Shown: positions 38,494 through 44,583, counted from the first letter of the stretch. The stretch is DNA of 64,000 nucleotides from Loripinus fragilis (GCA_964019695.1 CAXHUL010000540.1:62001-126000), one strand, 5' to 3'. Translations and numbers: made by a program. The notes: generated by a model not told the origin, from the letters alone.

Positions 38494-40778
38494 ACAGATA
38501 CGAAATAATGCCAGGAGGGAATAAAACGAAAAGACGCCATGCGAAAAGACGAAACAATGCCAGGCAAAAAAAATAAATAATGCCAGGCAAAATAACGCCA
38601 AGCCTAAAGAGAAAAATAACGCCAGACAATAAGACGCTAATTGAAAAGACAGAATAACACAAAAAACTGAAATAACGCCAGGTGAAAAGACGTCAATAGT
38701 CTAGTCAATTACTAGGAGGACCCAAAACAAATTGCAACACAAACTGATGCTTATCTGTAGCTGGGCCCACCGTGGCTCAACTTGAGATTTTTTTTAAACT
38801 CTGACTATCTGTTAGTCGTGAGCTCTTTTTTTGTTTCATCATAGTACTAGTGTGTTAATTTGATTTGATTGTTTCTCTAAGATTATATATTTCAATAGTT
38901 AGGAAGCCTCCATGCGAGCCAAACATTTTGTTGTGCTTCAACAACAGCAGAATCTAGGGCGAAGATTTGGTACCAGTTAAATGCATTTAAGCTCCCTAGC
39001 GGCTAAGGCTGCTGTCTGTTCTAAGGCGGTGGTTCTATTGTTGTTTATTTGTTGTTGATTGTTACTCCCATTGTGGGATTCTGTAATTGTTTTATATTTT
39101 GTTATGCGTTACTTTATGTTCTATCTAGTTTTGCAATCATCTTGATGTAGAAGAGAGAGCTGGTTGCTTTGCTTAGTTTGTCTTCCTGGTGTCTGGTTAT
39201 TGCTGTGCAGCTCTTCCTCGCGTTGCCATGAGTTTGTCTGCAGTTTGTTATTGTGGTATTTCCTGGTCATAATTACTTACTATTTTTGTTTGTGGATTTG
39301 ACCTCATTCGACATGTATTTTAAACATACTTAAAGTAGGACACGATCGGAGAATGTGAAATTTATTTGTTTCCCCTTCATTTTGTTCGTTAAGAATGTAA
39401 TAGATCGCCACACTACTATTATTCTGATATATTAAATATTACATGACTTCCGACATGGTTTCATCCAAAGTGGCCAGTGATTATATTAGGAGGTCAGCTG
39501 TCAAAGCCATGTTGAGTAATTAAATAAGTCGATTATATTATCTATTTATACTAATTTACCCCACCTACCAATGCAAAATGTTGCCTTTTCTAAATAAACT
39601 TTATGGTATGGCTGTATTACTGCTTCATTGGAAAGAAACTGTCAAAAAGTAGTGTGTCTTTGACTTTTGTACAAACAAAATACAGTGCATAGATATTACT
39701 TAAGAACTAAAACATTTTCTGATATTTTTAGGCAACAAAATATTAATATTGTGCAGAACATTAATGTCAATGACAATATTACTATATTTAGACCATGAAC
39801 TGCTAATAGACCCCATTCCCCAGAGAGAATTAAGTTCACTATAAGGTTTTGAAACTACATTAAATAAGATGCAAAAGGACACATTTTAGCCCTATATTAG
39901 CCATGTGGCAACTTGGTTGTTACAGTGTAACAACAGCCTATGTTAACTACGTTAGCCATAACAGGTTCAAGTCCTGCTGTGCAAATACAAAGTTATACCC
40001 AACTCCTATTTATTGACATGCTGTTTGCACTTAATTAAATGCAACATACAGCGAGTATGCGTTAAATCAATAAATACCTATGACGTCAGTTATATACGTT
40101 ACTAACTTTCAAATATATTACTATTGCGTACAAAGTTATTACTTACCCATGGGCTGCCAAATGACTTTTGAGGGTAAATGGGTAATAACGTAGCCATCAC
40201 ACCCCTACACTGACTTATTCTGCTTTCTGCAACGTTCTTTAACGACCAGAATATGAAAGAATGCCATTATTGCAAGGAGAAATTTTATCAATTCTACCAA
40301 CTTGAAATGACACAATGGGTAATCTAGAAAAAAAGGATACTTTATAAATAAAGAGAACCTATAAAATTGGTACATGAGAGACTCGTTTTCATCGAGTCTT
40401 TTAATTGTGATAATTAGTAGATAAGGTGTCAACTCTCAAGTCCCCTTGCATCAGATTAAATCGATTCTGCTTTCTGCCAGAACCCAATACGCTATTCATA
40501 TATCAATTTTTCGATATTTTAATAAGTCTAATCATCAGTTGCTCATTGCGTTTTTATTCTTCTTTCAGATGAACCAAATGGATTGCAGATTTTATTAGGA
40601 TTTGTGACAGGATTAGATACCATACCCTCTCTTGGGTTTGACCAAAGTCCACGGCTTAGCTTTCATCATCCAAACCCAGGATGAATATGACAGTCTACCA
40701 TACATGCCCTATACCAATGCATGTGCCAATGTATCAACTGTTCCTGTCTTGAGTGATTATGACTTGTTTAAGGAATGA
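2579..40778 (+). CDS. MOXD1-like: DBH-like copper monooxygenase (MOXD1-like), 3' part, 7 exons
   Basis: Exons 2579-2745, 10705-10948, 12131-12224, 16240-16403, 20724-20811, 22489-22626 and 40694-40778 join to 980 nt: two bases of a split codon, 325 codons and TGA. All six introns are GT-AG and reading phase is kept at every junction. The product matches the copper type II ascorbate-dependent monooxygenase family (dopamine beta-hydroxylase, tyramine beta-hydroxylase, MOXD1), secretory-pathway enzymes that hydroxylate a substrate carbon with O2 and ascorbate. Counting from the first complete codon, visible landmarks are M-H-W-N-N-P at 56-61 (the family VHYxNP copper-site histidine is H57), the HxH pair H132/H134 of the second copper site, and its Met ligand M206 in AEMC. 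C-terminal cysteines and a tail ending near LPYMPYTNAC resemble the DBH tail. Upstream exons are outside the window, so the protein is partial. DBH, TBH and MOXD1 cannot be separated from this part alone; MOXD1-like is the most cautious label. Confidence 0.93.
8470..8960 (+). repeat. Degenerate tandem repeat inside foldback element
   Basis: Blocks of the form GTGACGAAGGCTCA..GCCTGTGCAAATGTGCAGACTC..CCAGAGCCTTCGCTG recur every 100-130 bases. Related units lie at 9460-9515 and 9845-9990. The apparent ORFs here are by-products of the repeat. Confidence 0.65.
8969..9370 (-). repeat. Family A repeat, reverse copy with (CT)n tract
   Basis: Begins AGTAAGTCAGTATGATCAGG (inverse of the family A 3' end) and continues through TTCCCCATCAAGATGATTGC and AAATGCATTTTGCTGGTACC to GGAGGCTTCTTAACTATTGC. 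A (CT)n microsatellite occupies about 9094-9114. It lies inside the 8019-10476 element, hence a later insertion or part of that element. Confidence 0.7.
10705..10948 (+). CDS. MOXD1-like: Monooxygenase exon B (copper-site His and HxH motif)
   Basis: The acceptor is TTTCATCCAG and the donor TTAG|GTAAGA. The exon encodes residues 56-136. It opens with MHWNNPEIRKDYTDSSGM, equivalent to family VHYxNP...DSSG, whose His binds the first copper. It ends in NHMHYL, the HxH copper-M pair (family HTH; here the middle residue is Met). The exon starts only 20 bases after the TTAA that closes the large intron 1 element. The reading continues a few codons into the intron, so a single-ORF view would overcall its end. 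Confidence 0.95.
11259..11395. repeat. Inverted and tandem repeat with CACGACAAAAACGATT units
   Basis: ATCGTTTTTGTCGTGAAG is followed by its inverse and then by two further direct copies of CGATTCAGATAAAACGTTA, giving hairpin plus tandem structure of about 130 bp next to a family A copy. Confidence 0.6.
11417..12032 (+). repeat. Family A repeat, near full-length copy
   Basis: Same block order as 742-1357: GGCCTCAGACTCATTG, GGTTTTCTTTAGCTCTGAC, AAAATGCATTTAAGCC, TGCAATCATCTTGATGGGGA and the terminal CATAGTCACTTACTTTTT. It ends about 100 bp before exon C. Confidence 0.7.
12131..12224 (+). CDS. MOXD1-like: Monooxygenase exon C
   Basis: The acceptor is CGTTTTGCAG and the donor ACAA|GTAAGT. The first two bases complete a Gly codon from exon B, giving HMHYLG across the junction. 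The exon encodes residues 137-167, including NIT (possible glycosylation) and a D-x-x-Y-S-Y-D stretch that aligns with the DBH NHYSPHFQ region. The next potential GT would add an in-frame TAA, so the donor choice is firm. Confidence 0.88.
12407..12794. mobile_element. Foldback MITE (388 bp), family of TIR CACACTGGTAAATG
   Basis: Long inverted arms begin CACACTGGTAAATGTATACG and converge on a centre where CGAGTACCGATC is inverted. The 5-bp AGTTT repeat flanks it (12402-12406 and 12795-12799). It shares termini with 20137-20553 and the terminal motif with 8019-10476. No coding capacity. Confidence 0.85.
12869..13016. repeat. 148-bp foldback element
   Basis: GGCCTCGAGGTTATAAAACC and its inverse close the element; the second stem half is CTCAGACTCAAAATAAAGCG. 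It abuts the 3' end of the LINE remnant on the minus strand. Confidence 0.7.
13025..14080 (-). pseudogene. Degenerate LINE reverse transcriptase fragment
   Basis: Read on the minus strand, three overlapping frames give successive parts of a jockey/CR1-like reverse transcriptase. About 14062-13800 encodes a KPHELL..YG-GGAMLKWIDSFL stretch with VVVNGVKSDWAPVSSGI, the region before the catalytic YxDD. About 13660-13480 encodes NLEGTVLQSVDKYKY and DLRWNTHLSNICTKANRTLG. About 13290-13150 encodes LIQLYKSLKDKARQHP, the usual C-terminal thumb tail. Frameshifts and missing catalytic residues make it inactive. Its 5' end meets a minus-strand family A copy. Confidence 0.75.
14098..14413 (-). repeat. Family A repeat, reverse copy
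   Basis: Starts AGTAAGTGAGTATGATCAGG and continues to AAATGCATTTTACTGGTACC, the inverse of the family A 3' half. It immediately precedes, in minus-strand sense, the LINE remnant. Confidence 0.7.
15242..15393. mobile_element. Foldback element (about 152 bp)
   Basis: Inverted arms AAGGATTGAAATGCAGATAT / CTGCATTTCAATCCTT with stem continuing through TTAGCTTGAACTGGATGAT. TTAA precedes the left end but not the right, so a TTAA target cannot be confirmed. Confidence 0.7.
16240..16403 (+). CDS. MOXD1-like: Monooxygenase exon D (PGD loop and Met copper ligand)
   Basis: The acceptor is CTATTTCAG and the donor ACAT|GTAAGT. Residues 169-222 contain MSPGDEVVTTCTY, matching the family HPGD...TSCTY segment, then GESTSAEMCFAFLVYYP, matching GG...EEMC...HYYP. 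The Met at 206 corresponds to the Met that binds the catalytic copper in DBH and PHM. All hallmark positions are intact. Confidence 0.95.
16443..16700 (+). repeat. Interspersed repeat, inverted relative at 50425-50655
   Basis: GAGTGCGTAGCACGAGTGAAAA, TATTTTCACCACACG, AAATTTTCTTTTTATTTTAT and GTCGTTTCTCGTTCGATTTG recur in reverse complement order at 50425-50655. The ORF at 16532-16741 is likely a by-product. Confidence 0.55.
17024..17065. repeat. Short palindrome
   Basis: CACTAGTGAAAAAATACGAT is followed by ATCGTATTTTTTCACT-like inverted sequence, and the CACTGTAGTAAAAT flank is partly inverted too. Probably a small foldback core. Confidence 0.45.
17322..17450. mobile_element. Foldback MITE, second copy at 31461-31575
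   Basis: ATTGAATGTATTAAACTCGT and its inverse enclose the stem GATAAAATGC/GCATTTTATC. The same element occurs in reverse orientation at 31461-31575, including the GAGCACTCATGTAAGATCCT flank. Confidence 0.65.
17794..18536. mobile_element. 743-bp TTAA-flanked family D MITE
   Basis: Ends TTAAGGGGGTATATCTTTC and GAAAGATATATCCCCTTAA are inverted, with stem continuing through AAAGCTCATACTTGCATGAA. Both arms match family D at 2974-3250 and 10482-10680; the centre (18060-18300) matches 7770-8018. It supplies the empty site for the 2.46-kb nested element. Confidence 0.85.
18815..18920. repeat. Foldback element (about 106 bp)
   Basis: GTCTTTTGATATCAAGTTTA and TAAACTTGAAATCAAAAGAC close the structure, with inner stem GGCTTCGAGAA/TTCTCGAAGC. 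Confidence 0.7.
19537..19881. mobile_element. TTAA-flanked MITE (345 bp), copy 1
   Basis: TTAAAGCTGCATAATCTGTA at the left and CAGAGTATGCAGCTTTAA at the right are inverted; TTAA sits at 19537-19540 and 19878-19881. The interior is AT-rich and non-coding. It is alignable end to end with 33560-33933. Confidence 0.8.
19911..19998 (-). repeat. Retroelement B, 3' end only
   Basis: AAAGATCGGGAATCGATACA followed by AAGTACCACACCTGACCCAG is the reverse-strand 3' end of the retroelement at 36700-37890; only about 90 bp remain, a 5'-truncated copy. Confidence 0.65.
20137..20553. mobile_element. Foldback MITE (417 bp), second copy of the 12.4-kb family
   Basis: Arms CACTGGTAAATGTATACGTC and their inverse match 12407-12794 over nearly their whole length, with CGAGTACCGATC stems and a centre of TGGATG. 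No clear 5-bp target repeat remains. Confidence 0.85.
20724..20811 (+). CDS. MOXD1-like: Monooxygenase exon E
   Basis: The acceptor TATCTTTTAAG and donor ATGAA|GTAAGT give 88 nt encoding roughly YCTQTMNIGTCDWYGG through FNMK (residues 223-251). Cysteine spacing fits the extension after HYYP, where DBH has CKSAVD. Phase matches both neighbours and there is no internal stop. It lies about 170 bases after the right end of a foldback MITE, so intron 4 holds several insertions. Confidence 0.85.
20846..21025. repeat. Inverted repeat with GGGCC..CCAGCAAAA termini
   Basis: CACTATCGGCCCACCAGCAAAA is inverted as TTTTGCTGGTGGGCCG. Related termini recur at 21583-21630 and 23130-23202. Confidence 0.5.
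21320..21371. repeat. Perfect 52-bp palindrome
   Basis: Every base pairs with its mirror around CGCTA|TAGCG, with outer arms TATGTTTTTTCAATAAAATA. Imperfect symmetry continues for several bases outward. Likely a young foldback core or cruciform-forming site. Confidence 0.85.
22173..22383. mobile_element. TTAA foldback MITE, family C copy 1
   Basis: TTAACCCTAAAAACGCCA at the left and TTGGCAAACGCTTTAAGGATTAA at the right fit the family C termini; the centre is CCAGATCAGACTGCTC and its inverse around TTATAT. Copies 2 and 3 lie near 57.4-57.6 and 57.95-58.18 kb. Confidence 0.75.
22489..22626 (+). CDS. MOXD1-like: Monooxygenase exon F
   Basis: The acceptor is AATTTTACAG and the donor AACAG|GTACAG. 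It encodes residues 253-297: a W-N-N-C...C-x-L-E-C cluster, then LKVVRELKRHPCLSGD and AKWN, which aligns with the DBH segment ending GEWN. An assembly gap begins ten bases after the donor, so the start of intron 6 is not fully resolved. Confidence 0.88.
22637..22659. other. Assembly gap (23 N)
   Basis: A run of 23 N begins ten bases after the exon F donor. True size and content are unknown. Confidence 0.95.
23130..23202. repeat. Palindromic GGGCCATTATCGGCCC-type repeat
   Basis: CGGGCCATTATCGGCCCGCC and GACCGATAGTGGCCCGA are inverted relatives of the 20846-21025 repeat. Confidence 0.5.
23221..23523. mobile_element. Inverted-repeat element with poly-G runs (about 300 bp)
   Basis: CATGTGCGGATCCAGGA at the left and CTCTGGATCCGCACATG at the right are inverted. 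The interior has two G runs of 10-14 bases. The open frame at 23193-23462 (glycine-rich) is an artefact of the G tracts. Confidence 0.65.
23528..23836. mobile_element. Inverted-repeat element with ATTCATTA tandem core
   Basis: TTTAAGAGGGTCTGGATGGG and its inverse CCCGTCCAGACCCTCATTTAA flank many copies of TTATTCATTAAAA / CACTATTCATTA. It lies directly beside the 23221-23523 element. Confidence 0.65.
24240..24850. repeat. Diffuse repeat block with AGAGGGCACAA motifs
   Basis: AGAGGGCACAATTTTTAGAGGG and CGTTAGAGGGCACAACACCC recur with GGCTGATATGCCGAT at two positions (24733 and 24812). No gene recognised. Confidence 0.3.
25905..26054 (-). repeat. tRNA-derived SINE (minus strand)
   Basis: Read on the minus strand it starts AGGAGCGTGGTGGCTCAGTG, an A-box-like tRNA head, then GGTTCGAGCC as a B box, then GTGTCCTTAAGAAAGACACT, a motif common in animal SINE bodies. 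It is too degenerate in its stems to be a functional tRNA. Confidence 0.65.
27280..27617 (-). pseudogene. LINE reverse transcriptase, 3' half, split by Tc1
   Basis: Minus-strand frames give FSDDRSWHPNIQY (about 27570) and LAFTRPLLEHGDAIWDSCTQY (about 27450), the post-palm segment of jockey/CR1-type reverse transcriptases. It is the continuation of the fragment at 30003-30440, the two being separated by the Tc1 element. Frameshifts and stops are present. Confidence 0.7.
28214..28990 (+). pseudogene. Tc1-like transposase pseudogene
   Basis: A frame open from 28214 to 28826 encodes RDIPRSGRPKVITRAEDRYI (linker between paired DNA-binding domains), VSVQTVRNHIHTGGF, then the DDE core: VVFSDES (first Asp), GGEAMVRAWASV, VNIEGNLNGQRYI. 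After an in-frame TAG the same frame continues with QDDNARTH (second Asp), a TGA, then DDFLRTNNVNRL and IEHVWNVLGRAV (the third acidic residue). Two nonsense codons, a shortened segment between KKPV and the first Asp, and the inserted element make it inactive. Confidence 0.85.
29040..29671. mobile_element. Inverted-repeat element carrying satellite, nested in Tc1
   Basis: Ends AACCGCAAAT and ATTTGCGGTT are inverted, with AAATTTCACAC near each. After it, the Tc1 transposase C-terminus resumes as LREGWTRIQ. The interior is a degenerate tandem repeat. Confidence 0.75.
29085..29505. repeat. 27-bp-class tandem repeat (GGTACCAATTCTTCACA)
   Basis: Units of the type TTGGTACCAATTCTTCACAT plus GTGTGATGA repeat about every 27 bases. 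Both strands give repetitive pseudo-ORFs (VKNWYQI-type and WYQFFT-type), which are not genes. Confidence 0.75.
30003..30440 (-). pseudogene. LINE reverse transcriptase, palm fragment
   Basis: Minus-strand frames give FQSYLPGS and QRVVFQGSFWAGF (about 30350), GVLQGSILDLLLF (about 30270), then LFADDTNLF (about 30190, the catalytic FADD box), and VTFNPSKVNLL (about 30070). Frameshifts separate the pieces. It continues at 27617 across the Tc1 insertion. Confidence 0.75.
30722..30925 (+). repeat. Diverged family A fragment with poly-G run
   Basis: CAATCATCTCACTGGGTAAG and GAGAGCTGGTACTTTACTTT resemble the family A interior; a G run lies at about 30770-30784. Confidence 0.45.
30928..31345. repeat. 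Family E repeat, two tandem units
   Basis: CAACAATGTGGT..ATGCGACCA(T/G)CAAAGGCTCA, then CGCGCAGTCTGA(T/C)CAG and AAGGCTGTACAGGCT occur twice about 180 bp apart; outer ends GAGATTTCCAACAATGTGG and CCACATTGTTGGAAATC are inverted. A single unit recurs at 58795-59040. Confidence 0.65.
31358..31420 (+). repeat. Family A 3'-end fragment
   Basis: GGTTGGTCTGTGATCTGTGG..CATTCCTAGTCATACTCACTTG matches the family A 3' terminus only. Confidence 0.5.
31461..31575. mobile_element. Foldback MITE, reverse copy of 17.3-kb element
   Basis: CATTGAATTTATTAAACGAG and its inverse enclose GATAAAATGCGAGGCTTGCC; same family as 17322-17450. It adjoins the minisatellite at 31600. Confidence 0.65.
31576..31790 (+). 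repeat. 21-bp minisatellite (CTCGTTCCCACGACATAA)
   Basis: About nine units of CTCGTTCCCACGACATAAT/GAT follow a unique lead ACGGCAGCACTGAGGGGACA. The same lead and repeat occur inverted at 51476-51705. Spacing is continuous, with no unique spacers. Confidence 0.8.
33080..33306 (+). repeat. Family A repeat, 5'-truncated
   Basis: TGTTTAGTGTTCCTTCCATT, TCTAGTTATGCAATCATCTTG and CATTTCCTGATCATACTCAC follow family A order. Confidence 0.6.
33560..33933. mobile_element. TTAA-flanked MITE, copy 2 of 19.5-kb family
   Basis: TTAAAGCTGCATAGTCTGTG and CAGAGTATGCAGCTTTAA are inverted ends with TTAA at both sides; the interior aligns with 19537-19881 with small indels. Confidence 0.8.
34651..35580 (-). 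pseudogene. Retroelement B copy with decayed RT tail
   Basis: On the minus strand the 3' end is the conserved AGTACCACACCTGACCCAGG-inverse terminus. About 35355-35577 aligns with 37400-37625, the RT-tail coding part of the longer copy (AGCCAACAATTTTCTTAAAT, GCGTAAGAGAGATTTAAATC), but with frameshifts. 5'-truncated. Confidence 0.65.
36061..36202 (-). repeat. Retroelement B, 3' end only
   Basis: GGCAAAGATCAGGAATCGAT to CAGCCCTTTCCCAGCAGGTG; 5'-truncated on the minus strand. Confidence 0.65.
36215..36700 (+). repeat. Degenerate tandem repeat, unit about 160-180 bp
   Basis: CATGCATATGCTCAGTATGT, TCTACATTGTGTAGGTTAAG and GCTGTGGTAGGAGTTGATCA recur three times here and once more at 37985-38165, on the other side of retroelement B. 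Confidence 0.6.
36700..37890 (-). pseudogene. Retroelement B: RT C-terminal fragment and 3' UTR
   Basis: The minus-strand frame 37803-37285 gives 172 residues with YDKRDYFDFEIVNFQFLDGG, YISQLIRFARASSYVADFN, KQGYWYRKLRKTFSKFY and GLSESEFYGDLVYK. I recognise this pattern from many uncharacterised mollusc, lancelet and cnidarian proteins that continue from a reverse transcriptase. Upstream of the ATG the frame carries on as SELRLNKANTSDTEAMF, a TAA, then DWHLSISND, so the coding region is broken by that stop. The class (LINE or Penelope-like) is not settled. The remainder, down to 36700, is a 3' UTR shared with other B copies. It splits a tandem repeat. Confidence 0.7.
37985..38200 (+). repeat. 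Tandem repeat unit, continuation of 36215-36700
   Basis: CTCATAGCTGTCATTTTGTT, CATGCATATGTTCAATGTGT and GCTGTGGTAGGAGTTGATCG match the 36.2-36.7 kb units. Confidence 0.55.
38278..38345 (+). repeat. Retroelement B 3' end, opposite orientation
   Basis: GTCAGGTGTGGTACTTGATT and GATTCCTGATCTTTGCCACC form the plus-strand version of the B 3' terminus. Confidence 0.65.
38437..38493. repeat. (TA)n(TG)n microsatellite
   Basis: About 22 TA dinucleotides followed by TG repeats. ORFs with IYIYIY here are artefacts. Confidence 0.95.
38503..38695 (+). repeat. Degenerate AATAACGCCAGGC minisatellite
   Basis: Units like AATAATGCCAGGCAAAAA and AAAAGACGCCATGCGAAAAG repeat about every 20-28 bases. Confidence 0.6.
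38755..39292 (+). repeat. Family A repeat, long copy
   Basis: CTGGGCCCACCGTGGCTCAA, AACAACAGCAGAATCTAGGG, AATGCATTTAAGCTCC and TTTCCTGGTCATAATTACTT follow family A order. Confidence 0.7.
39300..40560 (+). other. AT-rich intron sequence
   Basis: Intron 6 tail. No coding support. GGTTCAAGTCC at 39963 resembles a tRNA B box but no cloverleaf was found. Confidence 0.4.
40694..40778 (+). CDS. MOXD1-like: Monooxygenase exon G (C-terminal tail and stop)
   Basis: The acceptor AATATGACAG gives AG|T = Ser, so the join reads ...AKWNS then LPYMPYTNACANVS and on to LFKE and TGA. This matches the DBH order GEWN-x-x-PLP...C and keeps the frame. The polypyrimidine tract is modest (TTTCATCATCC about 20 bases upstream). 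A stronger-looking acceptor at 40567-40568 would reach a stop in the first complete codon. The 18-kb distance from exon F and the intervening gap lower certainty. Confidence 0.75.
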
Positions 40779-41284
40779 ATTTCTTCAGCTGTCAATTTCT
40801 GTTCTGTTTTTACAAATGCATAAATTGATGCCACCATTGAATGTCATGCAGCTTACTTTCGAATATAAATAATATTGCTAAGGGTGATTTTTAAGATTAT
40901 AATGGTATTTGAACTATGTGAAAGCATTATTTCATTTTGTTTAAATTGGCAGAAATATCCTAACTAACTGTGTGAGCATCTGCATCTAAACGAACACAGT
41001 GTTTAAAGTCTTTTAAATTACACTGAATATTTATCGACATGAGACAAATTATAACATTCTGAACAATAGATAAACAGGCGTGACTGTATTTACGATATTG
41101 AATATATGGACTTATATATTAGAGTTCCATTTAGTTTAGTAATTTGACACACATAGATGTTCTAGCCCGACTGGCTCATTTTACGCATTACGTATCAACC
41201 TTTTGAAAAAGTATGACCCGAAGGTTAATACTTAGAGGTCGCGGTACATCTATAGCCATTATCTGAGATGATTTTTACAATAAA
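40779..41284 (+). promoter_or_regulatory. 3' UTR with polyadenylation signal
   Basis: Non-coding AT-rich sequence follows the stop. A canonical AATAAA lies at 41279-41284 in TTTTACAATAAAGATAAG, about 500 bases downstream. The true cleavage site is unknown and earlier non-canonical signals are possible. Confidence 0.5.
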
Positions 41285-42610
41285 GATAAGTTTTGTTTTC
41301 TCCCAAATAGTCATTAAACATGAATATATATACATGCTTTATTGCAATTATGTTGGGTTTGGCAGAAAATAAAACAAATTATTTACATTAAATTAATGCT
41401 GTAGGAAAATCATTTTAGTGTCATTCTTTTTCATTGTGTAAGAGTGTTAAATACAAGACATGAAATGCAATCAGGGGCTCATTTTAATGCTTGTATCCGA
41501 TGACACCTAATATGGTACTGAAACTCTGTAATTTAACGCTCTTGCTATTTTAGATTTGTGCTAACAACTAGTTCCTTGGTCATTACGAGGATCATCCAAT
41601 AAAGAATGAGCCTTTTTCTATAGCACAGTGAATTTACATGCTAGAGTTATGTAATCTCGTTTAAAACTAGTTTGACTGTTCACAGGAACCATATTCGATG
41701 TGTTACATAGTTCCAAATTTTGTTGCTAGGCAACATTAGAAGACTGGGCAAACATGCACGGACGGCTCAGTATAGGTGGTCGCCATGACAACAGAATAAG
41801 ATGTATAGTTTATTTTTCTATAAATACTTATATATGCTCATGCAGTCTGTCTTGGACCAATAGTGGAAAGTAATGGTCCAGTGTCTTGAGCTGCTACCAT
41901 GGAAACAAAGCTTAAAAATCAAGTTTTCAAGAAATATCTGGTATTTTTCGTTGACCTCTTGACAGTTAATACCAAATAGTCGAAAACGATTTAAGTGAGC
42001 AGGGTTTCGTTCATGTACACTTAATAACAATCAGCAGCATATAACCATACATTTTGTAGGACATCCTTTACTAGCATAGTTACCATAGCAACGCAAAGTA
42101 GTGGGTTTATTAAAAAATCGACTAAATTGGTTTCTAGGCAACCTAAATAAAGAATATGCATATTTAGTTATTATTTTATAGCATTTTATGTAACACTAAG
42201 ATTGTACAGTTGAAGAAATGATATCAAGAGGTTAAATTTTATCTATGATTGAAAATAAAAGACTTTGAATGACCGCGTGTATGCAAACAATAATGTAAAC
42301 GTGGCCATGGGTCTTCAAGTCTTTCTACAAAACAAGCCGTTACTATGGCAACTGGTCAGTCACAAAAATATTGCTTCTATTTCTGAATAGCTAAGATGTC
42401 ATACTATTATCATGGTGAATTTTAACCAATTGCACACACAGATTTTCAGACTGTGAAGAAAGTCTCATTCTTTATTGAACGACCCTCGTAGAACACGCAA
42501 AAAGAGAAGCAATTACTTCTCTGATATTTAAAGCATGTCAAGTTTATATGATTAAAATCATAGTTTAATAGCTGGTTTTATATCTGAAACTACATTATTT
42601 TACAAAGGTC
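41285..42610. other. AT-rich intergenic DNA
   Basis: No ORF, splice or repeat boundary worth naming was seen. Confidence 0.35.
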
Positions 42611-43965
42611 CAGTACCTATTTCAAGTGGTCAAAACTAATAACCTGAGTGTCTCTGCATGTCACTAGGGGTCTGTTTAAGTACCTAGACATCCAGTAGTT
42701 GCCACTAGAAATATACTCAGAGCGTCAGTATCTGTCTCAAGATGATATTACAGCTGAATCTCAGTACCTGCAGCAAGCCACGAGTATTAACATCCTGAGT
42801 ACCAGTATCTGTCACTCGCGATCAACGTGTCTGCTCAAAGTTAAAATTACTGTCACTAGATATCAGTATACTTCCCTTATTTCAAGTACCTGTCACATGT
42901 GGTCAGTACTAACAGTCTGTTTGTGACCAGATGACCGTACTACTACTCAGAGTTCCAGTAATGTCACTTAATGTCAGCTCACTAGCCCTGGTCAAAATAC
43001 ATGTTACCAAATGACAGAACACTATTCTTAGGGTCTAGTCACCTGTCAAAAGTGGTCAGTATCAATATCTTGAGTACCAATTTCTGTCACTAGAGGTCAC
43101 TATTTTCGCATAGAGTTCTAGTTACTGACACTTCAGGTTAATACTCATATCCTGAGTACCAGTACCTGTCATAAGCGGTAAATACTACTTCCCAGAGCTT
43201 CAGTTACTGTCACGTCAGGCCCTCGCTAATCATCTGAGTCAAAGTACCTTTCACTTGAGGCCACTATATGTTCAGTACAATGTCATGTCACTAGATATCA
43301 GTACTACCATCAGTCTCAATACTTGTCACAAGCGGTCAGCACTAGCATGGCCTATAGGCGTTAAAATAAAAATATCATCAAAGGTGTAAAAACTATAAAA
43401 TCTAATATGTACTCCATATAGCTAGTCTACTCGTCCGTCAAATTTAACATAAATATAAGCCAAGGTGTTAAACGTAGACGTGCTATCCAAAAGGGCAAAA
43501 CAGTTTCTTACTTTACAGAAAAAAATCAGACTATTATTTATCAGACTAGTAGCTAGTCTAGGTCAGCAGTAATACCCTGAGTACCAGCGCATGACACTAG
43601 CGGTCAGTACTACTGCTCAGAGTTCCCTTCGTTGTTACTAGGTGGTTAATACTACTTCTATAAGTCCAGACACCTGTCACTAGATGTCAGTACACTACCT
43701 GGAGACACTGTGCTGGTCAGTATTAATACCCTGATTACCACTAGAGCACAACTACTGTCTAGAGCTCCAGTACCTAGATGTAAGTACAATATCCTAAAAC
43801 TTGCATGTCACTAGATGTCTGAACATTTTTCAGGGCCATAGTATCTGTCACAAGTGGTCAGCACTACTGTCCAGATTTCCAGTAGCTACCATTAGCGTCT
43901 GAGTCTCAGTACCTATCACTAGATGCAAGTACACTGCCCTGAACCTCAGCATCTGTCACTCGACC

Positions 43966-44022
43966 AGGAAATGGCACAATTACACTTCTACAGACCAACC
44001 CATGGCACAATTAAGAAGAGAC
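43966..44022 (-). repeat. Family A 3'-end fragment
   Basis: ACCAGGAAATGGCACAATTA, then CAGACCAACCCATGGCACAA resembles the inverse of the family A 3' end at 63496-63560. Confidence 0.4.
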
Positions 44023-44583
44023 AATGAACTTAAGCCCTCTATGGGATCTCATTTTATAATCACCTCATTAAGATTGACCTTTGATCTGCTGTCTATAGCC
44101 CCTAGTGAGTAGTGCCACTTTAAGAGTATAAAAATTCAGGTATTTGATGTACACTACCCTGAGATTCGGTACCTGTCACTAGATGTCATTACACTTTCCT
44201 TGATATCAGTACCTGCCACAAGTGGCCAGTACTTGTAGCCTGTGTACCTGTACCAGTCACTAGCGGTCGATATTGCTGTCCAGAGTTCCAGCTACAATTG
44301 GTCAGTACTGATAAGTTTAGTACCAGCATCTGTCCTCAGAGTTCAAAACTACCTCCCTGAATATTTGGTACATGTTACTGCCACAAAAGGTAAGTAAACT
44401 ACCCTGAGTCTGATTACTTATCACAGTGCTAATAGCTCTGGTAGCAATACCTGTCTTTAGAGGTTAGTACTTCTGCTCAGAGTTCCTGTAACTGTCACTA
44501 AAGGCCTGCACTGCTAGCAAAGTACATGTCACTAGAGGTCGAAACTATAAGTACTACCCTGATTCCCAGTGCTTCGTACTAGA

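Noticed and set aside
38355..38662. ORFs with YIYIYI runs on both strands
   Set aside because: They are the translation of a (TA)n tract and flanking repeats.
39950..39990. Possible tRNA (GGTTCAAGTCC B-box match)
   Set aside because: No matching A box, anticodon stem or acceptor stem was found.
40569..40680. Open frame EPNGLQILLGF.. after the strong acceptor at 40568
   Set aside because: It is out of phase with exon F, has no match to the DBH tail, and stops before the segment that does match.
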